Source: Drosophila persimilis (taxonomy: Eukaryota; Arthropoda; Insecta; Diptera; Drosophilidae). Taken from it: DNA of 64,000 bases. The notes under the pieces were generated by a model that was given only the letters and a program-made list of their open reading frames with translations, made no database searches and was not told the DNA's origin. A program made the translations under genes and the position numbers. Positions 32,429 to 45,100 of this stretch are shown here, piece by piece. Every line of letters starts with the position of its first letter. Position 1 is the first letter of the stretch. The DNA is taken from assembly GCF_003286085.1 (NCBI RefSeq), contig NW_020825313.1, positions 3,162,001-3,226,000 of the forward strand. The letters run 5' to 3'.

Positions 32429-35400
32429 AACAGCATCGGCTGCTCTCATACTCCGCCTAGACGCAAGCGGAGCCGACGTAGTCCTGATCCAGGAGCCTTG
32501 GGTGGTAGGAGGCAAGGTCTGTGGATTGGGGACGAGGGAATTCAAGATCATTGTATCCCAAAATGAAGGTAAAATCCGTACCTGCATACTTGCTAGAAAG
32601 CACCTAAATATCTTTCTGCTCCATAATTATAGCGATGGCGATAACACGGCGGCAAGCCTATAACTAAAAGGGAATCATCTCAGGCTGGTGGCGTCCTATA
32701 TGGCCCACGAAGAGGATGATCCTCCGAACGACCTTGTTCGCAAAATAGCCAGCGACAGCGAAAGGACGGACAAAGACCTACTTATAGGTTGCGATGCCAA
32801 CGCCCACCACACCCAATGGGGGAGCACGGACACGAATGTAAGGGGTGAGTCACTGTTCAGCTTCATCCTGAACTCAAATTTATTCATATGCAATCGGGGT
32901 AACGACCCCACATTTATAATTAAAAATCGGCAGGAGGTCATTGACCTCACGCTAGTGTCAAGCAAACTGCTGGACACAATCAAGAGCTGGAGAGTCCTAG
33001 GAGACCACTCCTTCTAGGACCACAGGTATATCGAGACGATATTATCCTTCGATATTCCCAAACCAACCGACTATATCAACCCCAGAAAAGCCAACTGGGA
33101 AAAATATAACACAACCCTGGAGGAGCTACTCCCTCCTAACGCCCCTAATTGCCCGAACACGGAAGACAACCTAAACCGTCTTGTGAACAGGTTTACGGAT
33201 GCGTGCAACAAAGCCTTCAAGGCAGCATGCCCTTCTACCAGACCAAGGGGGAAAAAGAAAGCCCCCCTTGTGGTCTAAGCAACTAGACACCCTTCGTAGA
33301 ACTTTTAGGACTCTATTCAATAGAGCCACAAGAACTAAGGAGGATACTCACTGGGCAGACTATAAAACCAGTCTAGCACTATACAAAAAGGAAACGAGGA
33401 AGGCTAAAAGAGCCTCCTGGCAAAAATTTTGCTCCGAAATCGAGGTAACTTTGGAGGCCGCAAGACTCCGGAAAGTTCTCTCAAAAACTACCCCCTCGGT
33501 AGGTTACCTCAAAAAGAATGATGGCACGTGGACCAACTCTAGTGAGGAGTCCCTACACATTCTGCTCGACACGCATTTCCCCGGATGCACATCTACCGAG
33601 CCGTCACACCTCCCAGGAGAGGGATCGGTAGAATCGATGGACCATTTCCTTACAAAACGGAACATAAGTTGGGCAGTAAACAGCTTCAACCCGTTTAAAT
33701 CGCCAGGCCCGGACCAGGTAATCCCGGCCCAACTTCAGAAGGCCGGGGAGACGGCCATCAACTGGCTACATAGTATATTCAGGAAGATACTGGCGGTATG
33801 TACAATACCGCAAGCGTGGCTTAAAGCTAGGATAGTTTTCATCCCTAAAGCAGGCAAAGCCTCACACTCAACCCCGAAAGACTTTAGACCAATCAGTTTA
33901 TCGTCTTTCCTACTCAAAACCTTTGAGAGACTTATCGGGTTACAATTACGGACTACCATAAGTCCCCAGCTGTACTCAAGTGCGCAGCATGCCTACCGGA
34001 AAGGAAAATCCACGGAAACGGCACTTCACGAAGTGATCTCGAGTGTAGGAAAATCCCTGCATCTCAAAGAATACTCACTAAAAGCTTTTCTCGATATCGG
34101 GGGAGCCTTCAACAACGTCACACCGGGCGCCATTACAGAAGCCCTGACTGACCTGGGGGTGGACCGTCACTTGGTGATGCTCATTGATCAATTGCTCACA
34201 CGCAGGACGGTGACATCATCGATGGGATCGTCCACCCAGTCAAGGTATGTCAACAGAAGAACCCCGCAAGGGGGAGTTCTGTCTCCTCTTATATGGAACA
34301 TTGCAGTCAATAAGATTCTATGCGACCTGGAAGAGGGGGGCTGTAAAGTAGTGGCATACGCGGATGACGTTGCAATTATCTTTGCGGGGAAATACCCCCA
34401 AACACTATGCGACCTAATGACCGCAAAGCTTGCTCGATTGTCCGAATGGACAGAATCGCGCGGATTGGGACTAAATCCCTCGAAAAGGGAACTCGTGTTA
34501 TTCACAAAAAAATACAAGGTCCTGCCCCTCAACCCCCCAACACTAAACGGATACAGGCTCTCCTTCAGCGACAGTGCCAGTTACTTAGGGTTGGTAATTG
34601 ACAAAAAGCTTAGCTGGAACCTGAATGTCAAGGATAGAGGCAACGACAGCACTCTATACTTGCAAAAAAGCTATCGGCCTAAAGTGGGGAATGAACCCAA
34701 GCATAGTCCGATGAATATATCTGGCAATAGTCAGACCTATAATACTCTACGGAGTTACTGTCTGGTGGCCTGCGCTAACAAAAAGGACAATCACCAATCA
34801 GCTGGGCAAGGTTCAGCGAACAGCCGCCCTCTGCATCAGTGGAGCTCTTCGAACTACACCAAATGATGCGCTAAACGCCATGTTATGCCTTCAGAGCCTT
34901 GACTTTGCAGGAAAGGAGCGGGCAGAAATGGCAGCAATACGTCTTAGGGACTCTGAGCAATGGGTACCCCAGAACATAGGTCACTCATCTATACTAAATA
35001 AAAACAACATGGTCCCAGCAAGAACGGACTATCAAGTTCCAATGGAGCACACGGAGACTCCATTCAGCATAATCATCCCTCATAGAGACGATTGGCTCGA
35101 GGGACTCCCCGGCCCAGACGGGGCCATAAGCATCTTCACGGATGGCTCAAAACTGGACGGCAGGGTTGGAGGAGGAATCTACTCTTGAACAACTTAACAT
35201 AAGGCAATCTTTCAGGCTTCCGGATCACTGTAGCGTCTTCCAAGCTGAAGTTACAGCAATCAGGGAGGCTCTGTACTGCCTTCACACGGTTACCACCACG
35301 GCAACCAATCTAAACATCTACAGCGACAGCCAAGCTGCGATTAGATCACTTAACGCGATCTCCTCGAACTCGGCTACTGTGGCGAAGTGCCGCAGATCTC

Positions 35401-35972
35401 TTCCCGAGATGGCTCAGCAATTTGCTATCAGCCTTATATGGGTCCCGGGTCACCGGGATATCGAGGGCAACTGCATAGCGGACGAGCTGGCCAGATCTGG
35501 CACTACAACCCCCCTTCTCCAAGATAAGGAGGATATTTGTATGCCTATGGCCACCTGCAAGCTCATCATAAAAGAGCAGTACACGCGACTGATAGACAAC
35601 AAGTGGCAAATAGGGCCACGTTGTCGCACAGCTCGGCAAACATGGCCGACCATAGATAAGAAGCGCACCTCAGAGCTCTGCAAACTAGGCAGGGAAAGGT
35701 GCAGCGCAGTCATACGTTCCCTCACAGGACACTGGCTAGTAGGCACCCATGCAAACAGGCTGGATGCCCCATACAATGATTTCTGCCGCAGCTGCAGAGA
35801 CGAGGACGAGGAGGAAACAGTGGAACCCCTGTTCTGTTCCTGTCCAGCTCTCAGCAGAAGGAGGCTGCATCACTTGGGCTCTGCCTTTCTGAACGACATC
35901 TCGGAGATGTCCACGCTGTGTCCCAGAAAGATCGTCAACTTTATAAGGGCATCTGGATGGGACAACTGTTGA
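32316..35972 (+). pseudogene. LOA LINE ORF2 (endonuclease, RT, RNase H)
   Basis: Open blocks are 32316-32663 (endonuclease start LQINLHHCKTASAAL and IQEPW), 32688-33017 (IGCDANAHHTQWGS, ending LGDHSF just before the DHRY motif, broken by TAG), 33199-34866 (RT with SPGPDQVIPAQLQ, AFLDIGGAFNNV, RTPQGGVLSPLIWN and AYADDVAI), 34880-35188 and 35142-35972 (RNase H with FTDGSKLDG, QAEVTAIREAL, YSDSQAAI and NCIADELA, then a C-terminal Cys-rich knuckle CRSCRDEDEEE). The RNase H frame is split by one extra T at about 35187, absent in the other copy. Confidence 0.85.
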
Positions 35973-36093
35973 CATGAAGTCTCATCTGCAGGGAGGGAAT
36001 GATCCCAAGCGGTATCACAACGGGCCGAAACCGGCCTAAGTGTGCTGGGCTCCGAGCGAGCTTGGCGGCCGTCTCTACCTAACCTACCTAACC

Positions 36094-36173
36094 TATGTAT
36101 AGAGCAAGGTATGATTTTAGAAAAAATATCTAGAGTTTTATCATTTAATCAGTCCTGTTGGCTGAAACCTTAT
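36094..36173 (+). pseudogene. Polymerase tail behind LINE, unit A
   Basis: 80 bp continuing the polymerase after the insertion (IEQGMILEKISRVLSF...WLKPY), cut at CCTTAT, where unit B reads on into ATTGACCTC. Confidence 0.85.
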
Positions 36174-36177
36174 AAAA

Positions 36178-37156
36178 CTATCGGTGATAATGTGAACTAA
36201 CTTCGATCTCAATCCTCCTTCTCAACCATGTAAAATCCTCTCAAATCGATCCTTCGCTCATTTATATTCTCTCTCCTCCCTCTTACTGTCAATGAACCTG
36301 TTTTTACGATTGGTCCCGTTTTGTGATTCAAACAACCCTCAAACAGGTAGGTCATCCCTTTGCAATGAATCTAATGTGATAGTTTAGAGGTATTTTTTAA
36401 GTGTTTCCTGAAAAACGATTTCGATTCCCTTGAACCTTTCTACTTTCTCTATAATTTATTTTCCTCCTTTGTGTACCTAACACTGTCCCATAGCAAAGTG
36501 CCTATATAATAACTACTCACAGCTAACAGCTAGTACATAAACTAGTAATCTTTCAACAACGATGGATGACCTCGAAATCATTTTTATCGATTCCCAACCG
36601 GAATCAACCATAAATCTGGACTCTCAGCCGAGCTCCGTAGACCTGTCCTTGATTTTTGGGATTAAGACCCAAACCTATCTCGAGAGCAAACTTGACCTGG
36701 TTGAGTGACATTAAATGGGATGATGACGACGATGACCCAAGGAATGCAACGCCTAATAATGATAATCCATCATACATTTTCCCGGATGATGACAACATTT
36801 TCGATTTAGTAGATGATCAGGATGATGATAAAAGATCTCAACTCCAGGAACTACTTCGGGACGAAGATGATGATGACTTAATTGCTGCGGTAAAATTAGC
36901 TGAGGCGAAATTTTTATAATACGAATACATATTTATATAATAAGAATATTTTATATATTTTTCTAAAAATAATATATACATATGTATATAATAAATATAA
37001 CACATTTAACCAATATTTATTTTAAATGTTTTCTGTTTTACTTTTGATTGGTTGAATTTCACTTCCTCTTATTACAAGAGAATCATAGGATTCGTTTGAA
37101 ACAGGTTTCTTCCAAGTGAGGATTACACAAAAAGAATAAGTGGATTTCAGGTAGAA
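36178..37156 (+). repeat. Polinton left TIR, hybrid unit
   Basis: This starts CTATCGGTGATAATG and runs to GGATTTCAGGTAGAA. It is the inverse of 60347-61300. The outermost ~50 bp, with the AGTAAATATACGG terminus, are absent, and the filler AAAA joins it to the polymerase stump of unit A. Confidence 0.85.
36562..36919 (+). pseudogene. TIR acidic protein, frameshifted (hybrid unit)
   Basis: This is the counterpart of the 27672 gene. One extra A in GAGCAAACTTG at about 36689 shifts the frame after about 42 codons and gives a stop soon after. The acidic second half stays open in the other frame. Confidence 0.8.
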
Positions 37157-37366
37157 ACCTTTCCCTCATATTATTAGATTGACCCAGTAGGAATCGTTTG
37201 AAACAGGTTTGTGAGCAGGTACTGTTGTTTTGGATATAAAAGATTAAGAAGGTGTTTGGCGGGGCCTAAAAAGATACCATTTAAAAAGGAAACCCTTAGT
37301 CCTGTTTCAATAGTGAAAGTGGTTAGTTCGATACAAAAAAAAATAAATAAATAAATAAAACTTAAA

Positions 37367-37711
37367 ATGGCATCAAAAGTTCAGTGCAACATGTGTGATA
37401 AGTCCGTTGACTTTTCAGAGTTTCAATCTCATTATGAGAGATGCTCTGATTTGCGTAATAATGTGGAGTGTGACCTTTGCTCTAAGTCCATCGACTTAAT
37501 AGAGTTTGATAGTCATTATGAAGCATGCTTGGGACCTAGGAATGCTTTTGAGATTCTTATGAGCAAAGGATCTAATTCAAGTGATCTTCAAGGTCCTTCA
37601 ACGTCAGGAGCTTCAAAACGGCCCCGATTGGATACTCCGATGGACCTAAGGATTATTGACTGTTCAATTTCGGTGAAAGTTACCCTTCGTCTATGGAAAG
37701 ACGCCATATGA
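37367..37711 (+). pseudogene. Polymerase zinc fingers, hybrid unit
   Basis: Both C2HC fingers are intact. The third finger is destroyed by loss of one G (TTCAATTTCGG against TTCAATTTGCGG in unit A), which shifts the frame at about 37670. Confidence 0.8.
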
Positions 37712-40335
37712 TGTCGGACAAACATAAGAATGCAAGAGCAGCTCAACTAGAGGAAAATGAAAACGTTATTTTAATTTCAACGGAGTCGCGATTTCCTTTA
37801 AAATCATATCGTGTTCACTCAAATAAAAGTGAACAGATTGATTTAAAAGAGTTTTTTCATGATTGCAAAAATGATATTATCAATTTATTGCGTCACTGCA
37901 TGAGTGAGTACAGATCCATAAAATACAATTTAAAAGTATATGGATTATACGTTAAAAACACTGATGATGAAAGCTTAACAGAAACAATGAAGCATTTCAT
38001 TACTCCATACAAACCAATATATGAAAACGAGCTGATTGATGATCATCTAAATGATACCATAGAAAATTTGATAACTCTCAGCAGTGAATTCCAGGAGAAG
38101 GATTCAGGTTGGGCAATAAAGTGTTTTAAATATTTTGAACTTACCATGATAAAACTAGAGCATATCGCTGCAAATAGGTTTATCCAAGCTCCCAAAAAAA
38201 TTAAGTCACGAAATGCACTCATAAATGTTAAAAATGACGATGATTTTTGTTTCAAGTGGTGTGTTTTAGCATCATTAGCCTATGGAACACACCTTAAAAC
38301 TATATATCAAACAGCAGCATTAAAAAAAATTTCCCGAGATAAGTTAACAATACCATCATCCTATCGATGCGGAAACATACGGCAAGACATCATTTATTAT
38401 GAAGGAGTAAGATTAAATTTTTCCGGAATTGAGTTTCCAATAACAAGCAAAGGAATTAAGCGATTCGAATCAGCAAATGAGGATTTTAGCATCAATGTTT
38501 ATGAAGTCGATGAGAATGGAAAAAACGTTGTGGGACCCACAGTGAGGACTAAGAAAATTCGGACTCACCACATAAACTTGCTTGGAATTAATAGTGATAA
38601 TATGCAAATGATGCATTATGCATATATAACGTGCATGAGAAAATTATGTTATTCACAACATAGTAAATCCCATAATACTGCATATTTTTGCGAGAACTGC
38701 TTGCAATTTTATAGTACAACAAATACTATACATGACACTAAAGAGTGTGGAAAAGTTGCTGCTTTGTATCCTGAACCTAATACCAAAACTGTATTCAAAA
38801 GTTTTTCTAAAAAACTATCTCCACCAGTAGTAATTTATGCTGACATCGAAGCAGTTTTGGAAAATAAATCGATATAAATCTTAATGATCCATCAAAATCA
38901 TCAACTACTATGGCACAGAGGCATACAGCATGTGCAGCATCATTTTATATTGTACATAAATACAATGAACATCTAAATGAGATGTGGACATACGAAGGTA
39001 AATATTTTAACATTCCAGCAAAGGCAATAAACTCATAAACATTATGATTTCGTTATTTCAGGACCTATAAAAAACCAATCTACCAGTTTAACATTTGGGA
39101 TGAGGATTACCAGGAACACGGTGTTTGCTATGCCTGCGAGAAACAAATTTCTGATGATGATCGAGAAAAATTCTTTGATCAGTTTACAGGACAATATGTA
39201 GGTCCTATTCATAAGCTGTGTAAACAGACATTTAGATTAAGCGATCCCTTTTTCCCGGTAGTTTTTCATAACTTGTCTCGTTATGATATACATTTATTTG
39301 TTACATCAATATAAGATGAAGTAAGACCCATTCCTTGCAATAAAGAGTTATATATTGCGTTAACTCAAATTTGTAAGCTCGATGAATCTTATCTTCATCA
39401 ATATAAAATTAGATATATAGATTCAAATAGATTTTTAAATTCAAGCTTAGAAAAACTCGCTAGTTATATGAACATAGCGAATTTTAAAATTTTGAAAACT
39501 AAATATCAAGGTGAAAAATTTGATATGCTACGACGAAAGCGAGTATTTCCCTATGATTATTTGGATAGTTTTGAAAAATTTGATGAATCCCTGCTTCCTT
39601 CGCGAGATAATTTTTATAATTCACTGAATGATGACGAATGTAGTGTTGAAGACTACAACTTTGCTCAGAAGGTTTTAATTTAATTTAAATCTATTTGCAT
39701 TTAATTGCAAATCTATTAGAGATTATTTAAAATTATATTTGGAAAGCGATGTTTTAATTCTTGCTGATGTATTTGAGAATTTTAGGAGTCTTTGTTCCCG
39801 AGTGTACAGGTTAGACCCCATTAATTATGTTACTGCTCCTTCAGTTTCATGGGATGCAATGTTAAAATACACAAGGGTAGAATTAGAACTTGTTAGTGAT
39901 CCTGACATTTATAATTTTTTAAAAACTGCTGTTCGTGGAGGGTTGTCCCAATGTACTCAACGGATTGCAACAGCAAATAACAAATATTTAAATAATAAAT
40001 TTAAGCCTACCGAACCCATAAATTTCCTTTCATATATTGACGCCAACAACTTATATGGATGGGCTATGAGTCAACCCCTTCCATTTTCTAATTTTAAATT
40101 TCTAAGAAACGATGAAATTTCATCTTTCAACGTTCTTAGCATATCGGCATCTAGTGATGTTGGATATATTTTAGAAGTAGATATGCGATATCCTGATGAT
40201 ATTCATAATAAGCATAATAGTTTACCTTTTTGCCCCGAAAATAAGATTGCACCAGGAGGAAATCAGACAAAACTAATAGCTGACTTAACTGATAAAAAGA
40301 ACTATATAATCCATTTGAAGCAGCTACAGTTATGT
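37693..40335 (+). pseudogene. Polinton DNA polymerase B, hybrid unit, cut by LINE
   Basis: The long frame 37693-38877 carries the N-terminal domain and the first exonuclease motif (IYADIEAVL), restored to one frame where unit A is broken. Further blocks are 39040-39312 (second exonuclease motif), 39468-39683 and 39739-40335. The shared breaks at 38877, 39313 and 39683 are present. The LINE follows at the same base as in unit A. Confidence 0.88.
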
Positions 40336-40797
40336 CTGATGAGCTCGTGAGGTAGCTCAAAGGGGGCCTAGCTGAGGCCACCGGGCGGGTCGCGTGTTGC
40401 GGATAGCGATCGGCCTACCTCGGTAGGTCAGCTGCGAATAAGCGGGCATCCCTCACGGGAGAGTACCGAAATAAGCAGTCCCGGACAGCCAGCGGATGTT
40501 AGCTAGGTAGCAGCACTGACGATGCGCTTGTGGTGCCGCCTCAATAAGTAGCTCACACACTCCCATCCATACACAATACCAACCCACATCCCAACCCCCA
40601 CACCCACCTCACACCGGGCCGAACTAAGTGTGTTACTCGACCCGTGCCGAGAGTCAGCCTGGCTGGGGGCCCGGTATAATAACTAGCCCAGTCGCTAACG
40701 GAGTGCTCAGGGACTTGGCAGCCCCCTGTTCTAATGATGCCTTACCCGGGCAACGTGGATCTCTGCCCGGGCTGACCTTTCCCTTTCTCTGCATCTC

Positions 40798-42168
40798 GTG
40801 GGAACAGCATGTATAATAACAAGAACAAAAACCAAAAAAACTAACAAAAAAAAAAATGAGTGCGGCGCTCCCCAAATGCCAACTGGGAGCAATCCCAAGC
40901 TCGGAAAGGCAGCGGCCCAAAGGCCTGGCCCAACCGGCTCTATAGTAGGGAATACCTGCAAGGTGGAAGGTGCCTGTGCGAACCCGAGAGGGTCCCATCC
41001 CGAATCCGGTGTGGGTGGCAAGGTAACTCCCGAAGCTGACACCTTGGAAGGAAAGCTAAGCAACATTGCGGCTGCCCGACCTTCTGGTAAAGCGGAGGGG
41101 GTTGACTTGCCGTCGACAAGCGCCCAAGCCAGACGCTACACATATGCCGAAAAGAGGAGTGCAGGGCACATACTCCGTCGGCAACACGCCAGCAGTGAAG
41201 CCAGCCCATCAGCCGACTGGCTGAAGAAGGTGGAATGGGCTTCGGCCGTGCTCCCGGAGTTCACCTTAGAACAGAAAAAGGTGGCTCCCCAAGCCAAGAG
41301 GCAGCGCTCGCAGGAGACACCGGGACCGGTAGCAAAGCGCTCCAGAGTACTGCCAAATGTCTCCTTTGCGCAGATTGCCAAGGAGAGGATGCTAATTGGT
41401 GTCCTCGACAAAGGCAGCGCAGAGGGTAGAATCCCAAGGAGTCAGTGAAAGTGGGTGGAAGCGGCACTGGCCGAACGCTGCTTCGAACTCCTCGACAAAG
41501 AACCTGGACCTCCGCCAGTCTGCAAGGACATGGGGTGGTTCCAGGGCAATGTTAAGATAATTGCCTGCGAAGACGAGCGCTCTGTAAAGCTTTATAAAGC
41601 GGCGGTAGCGCAGGTCGGCGAGGTCAATGCTGGGGCGAAACTCGTCGCAGTCGACTGGAGCGAGGTGCCCAGCAGACCGAGGGCCAGAATTTGGGTGCCG
41701 GCTACCTTTAAGGAGCCAGAACGCATCCTCAAGATGCTGCAGAGATGCAACCCAGGACTACCAACCTCAGATTGGAAGGTAGCCAGGTAGGTTGAGACGA
41801 CACAAGGGCCGACTAACCAGGCAGTGCTCGTTCTCAATAAAGAGTCGCTGGCCCCGATAGAGGCAGCAAAAGGAGAGCTAAACTTCGGCTTCAGCTCGGT
41901 CACCATCAAGGTGTACAAATCGGACGCGGCGGCCGCGGCGCTTCCTGTCGTCAACCCAGACGTGCAGGATGTCGCTGCGGAGATCGAAGCGCCTGACGAC
42001 GAGCTAAAGCCAGACCAGGAAAGATTCTCCTCAGAGACAGAGCTGATGCTCGACTTTGAGTCAATGTGCCGAGAGAGAGTCTCAGATGACTCGGACGCGG
42101 ACATCACGGTGGTGGAGAATCTTGAAGATGGTCCTAAGGATCCTTCAAATAAATCTCCACCACTGTAA
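40798..42168 (+). pseudogene. LOA LINE ORF1 (Gag), two in-frame stops
   Basis: The 1,371-bp frame is continuous except for TGA at 41446 and TAG at 41788. The first part is basic and low in complexity, with candidate nuclear signals (QAKRQRSQE, AKRSRV). The middle, ALAERCFELLDKEPG to SDWKVAR, is DUF4780-like, and the end is acidic (DFESMCRERVSDDSDAD). Gag would coat the element RNA. The start is uncertain: the first ATG at 40798 (exact position by frame) precedes a lysine/threonine tract. Both stops are also in the unit A copy, so they predate the duplication, or the source element already had them. Confidence 0.78.
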
Positions 42169-45100
42169 AACAGCATCGGCTGCTCTCATACTCCGCCTAG
42201 ACGCAAGCGGAGCCGACGTAGTCCTGATCCAGGAGCCTTGGGTGGTAGGAGGCAAGGTCTGTGGATTGGGGACGAGGGAATTCAAGATCATTGTATCCCA
42301 AAATGAAGGTAAAATCCGTACCTGCATACTTGCTAGAAAGCACCTAAATATCTTTCTGCTCCATAATTATAGCGATGGCGATAACACGGCGGCAAGCCTA
42401 TAACTAAAAGGGAATCATCTCAGGCTGGTGGCGTCCTATATGGCCCACGAAGAGGATGATCCTCCGAACGACCTTGTTCGCAAAATAGCCAGCGACAGCG
42501 AAAGGACGGACAAAGACCTACTTATAGGTTGCGATGCCAACGCCCACCACACCCAATGGGGGAGCACGGACACGAATGTAAGGGGTGAGTCACTGTTCAG
42601 CTTCATCCTGAACTCAAATTTATTCATATGCAATCGGGGTAACGACCCCACATTTATAATTAAAAATCGGCAGGAGGTCATTGACCTCACGCTAGTGTCA
42701 AGCAAACTGCTGGACACAATCAAGAGCTGGAGAGTCCTAGGAGACCACTCCTTCTAGGACCACAGGTATATCGAGACGATATTATCCTTCGATATTCCCA
42801 AACCAACCGACTATATCAACCCCAGAAAAGCCAACTGGGAAAAATATAACACAACCCTGGAGGAGCTACTCCCTCCTAACGCCCCTAATTGCCCGAACAC
42901 GGAAGACAACCTAAACCGTCTTGTGAACAGGTTTACGGATGCGTGCAACAAAGCCTTCAAGGCAGCATGCCCTTCTACCAGACCAAGGGGGAAAAAGAAA
43001 GCCCCCCTTGTGGTCTAAGCAACTAGACACCCTTCGTAGAACTTTTAGGACTCTATTCAATAGAGCCACAAGAACTAAGGAGGATACTCACTGGGCAGAC
43101 TATAAAACCAGTCTAGCACTATACAAAAAGGAAACGAGGAAGGCTAAAAGAGCCTCCTGGCAAAAATTTTGCTCCGAAATCGAGGTAACTTTGGAGGCCG
43201 CAAGACTCCGGAAAGTTCTCTCAAAAACTACCCCCTCGGTAGGTTACCTCAAAAAGAATGATGGCACGTGGACCAACTCTAGTGAGGAGTCCCTACACAT
43301 TCTGCTCGACACGCATTTCCCCGGATGCACATCCACCGAGCCGTCACCCCTCCCAGGAGAGGGATCGGTAGAATCGATGGACCATTTCCTTACAAAACGG
43401 AACATAAGTTGGGCAGTAAACAGCTTCAACCCGTTTAAATCGCCAGGCCCGGACCAGGTAATCCCGGCCCAACTTCAGAAGGCCGGGGAGACGGCCATCA
43501 ACTGGCTACATAGTATATTCAGGAAGATACTGGCGGTATGTACAATACCGCAAGCGTGGCTTAAAGCTAGGATAGTTTTCATCCCTAAAGCAGGCAAAGC
43601 CTCACACTCAACCCCGAAAGACTTTAGACCAATCAGTTTATCGTCTTTCCTACTCAAAACCTTTGAGAGACTTATCGGGTTACAATTACGGACTACCATA
43701 AGTCCCCAGCTGTACTCAAGTGCGCAGCATGCCTACCGGAAAGGAAAATCCACGGAAACGGCACTTCACGAAGTGATCTCGAGTGTAGGAAAATCCCTGC
43801 ATCTCAAAGAATACTCACTAAAAGCTTTTCTCGATATCGGGGGAGCCTTCAACAACGTCACACCGGGCGCCATTACAGAAGCCCTGACTGACCTGGGGGT
43901 GGACCGTCACTTGGTGATGCTCATTGATCAATTGCTCACACGCAGGACGGTGACATCATCGATGGGATCGTCCACCCAGTCAAGGTATGTCAACAGAAGA
44001 ACCCCGCAAGGGGGAGTTCTGTCTCCTCTTATATGGAACATTGCAGTCAATAAGATTCTATGCGACCTGGAAGAGGGGGGCTGTAAAGTAGTGGCATACG
44101 CGGATGACGTTGCAATTATCTTTGCGGGGAAATACCCCCAAACACTATGCGACCTAATGACCGCAAAGCTTGCTCGATTGTCCGAATGGACAGAATCGTG
44201 CGGATTGGGACTAAATCCCTCGAAAAGGGAACTCGTGTTATTCACAAAAAAATACAAGGTCCCGCCCCTCAACCCCCCAACACTAAACGGATACAGGCTC
44301 TCCTTCAGCGACAGTGCCAGTTACTTAGGGTTGGTAATTGACAAAAAGCTTAGCTGGAACCTGAATGTCAAGGATAGAGGCAACGACAGCACTCTATACT
44401 TGCAAAAAAGCTATCGGCCTAAAGTGGGGAATGAACCCAAGCATAGTCCGATGAATATATCTGGCAATAGTCAGACCTATAATACTCTACGGAGTTACTG
44501 TCTGGTGGCCTGCGCTAACAAAAAGGACAATCACCAATCAGCTGGGCAAGGTTCAGCGAACAGCCGCCCTCTGCATCAGTGGAGCTCTTCGAACTACACC
44601 AAATGATGCGCTAAACGCCATGTTATGCCTTCAGAGCCTTGACTTTGCAGGAAAGGAGCGGGCAGAAATGGCAGCAATACGTCTTAGGGACTCTGAGCAA
44701 TGGGTACCCCAGAACATAGGTCACTCATCTATACTAAATAAAAACAACATGGTCCCAGCAAGAACGGACTATCAAGTTCCAATGGAGCACACGGAGACTC
44801 CATTCAGCATAATCATCCCTCATAGAGACGATTGGCTCGAGGGACTCCCCGGCCCAGACGGGGCCATAAGCATCTTCACGGATGGCTCAAAACTGGACGG
44901 CAGGGTTGGAGGAGGAATCTACTCTGAACAACTTAACATAAGGCAATCTTTCAGGCTTCCGGATCACTGTAGCGTCTTCCAAGCTGAAGTTACAGCAATC
45001 AGGGAGGCTCTGTACTGCCTTCACACGGTTACCACCACGGCAACCAATCTAAACATCTACAGCGACAGCCAAGCTGCGATTAGATCACTTAACGCGATCT

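Larger units (their letters stand above)
31444..36093 (+). mobile_element. LOA-group LINE in unit A (848-bp deletion)
   Basis: The LINE is flanked by TATGT at 31439-31443 and 36094-36098; the empty site is seen in unit B at 50069-50073. It ends CCTACCTAACC with no poly(A). It differs from the copy at 40336-45831 mainly by loss of the bases corresponding to 40478-41325, that is most of the 5' UTR and the first half of ORF1. Confidence 0.88.
27595..36173 (+). mobile_element. Polinton unit A (left half, with LOA insertion)
   Basis: The unit holds the inner left TIR (27595-28266), the TIR gene, zinc-finger region, two thirds of the polymerase, an LOA LINE (31444-36093), and 80 bp more polymerase. 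At 36173 it is cut and joined to the left TIR of the next unit. The outer ~330 bp of its own left TIR are absent. It lacks all genes right of the polymerase. Confidence 0.85.

Noticed and set aside
40336-40365. CTGATGA at the LINE start followed by a short hairpin, reminiscent of a hammerhead ribozyme core
   Set aside because: The hairpin is followed by TCAAA and not GAAA, and no matching stem closes the fold.
41592-42176. 194-codon serine-rich frame on the minus strand (also at 31852-32436)
   Set aside because: It lies opposite the LOA Gag frame and shows no domain; the low-complexity serine runs come from reading the acidic Gag codons backwards.
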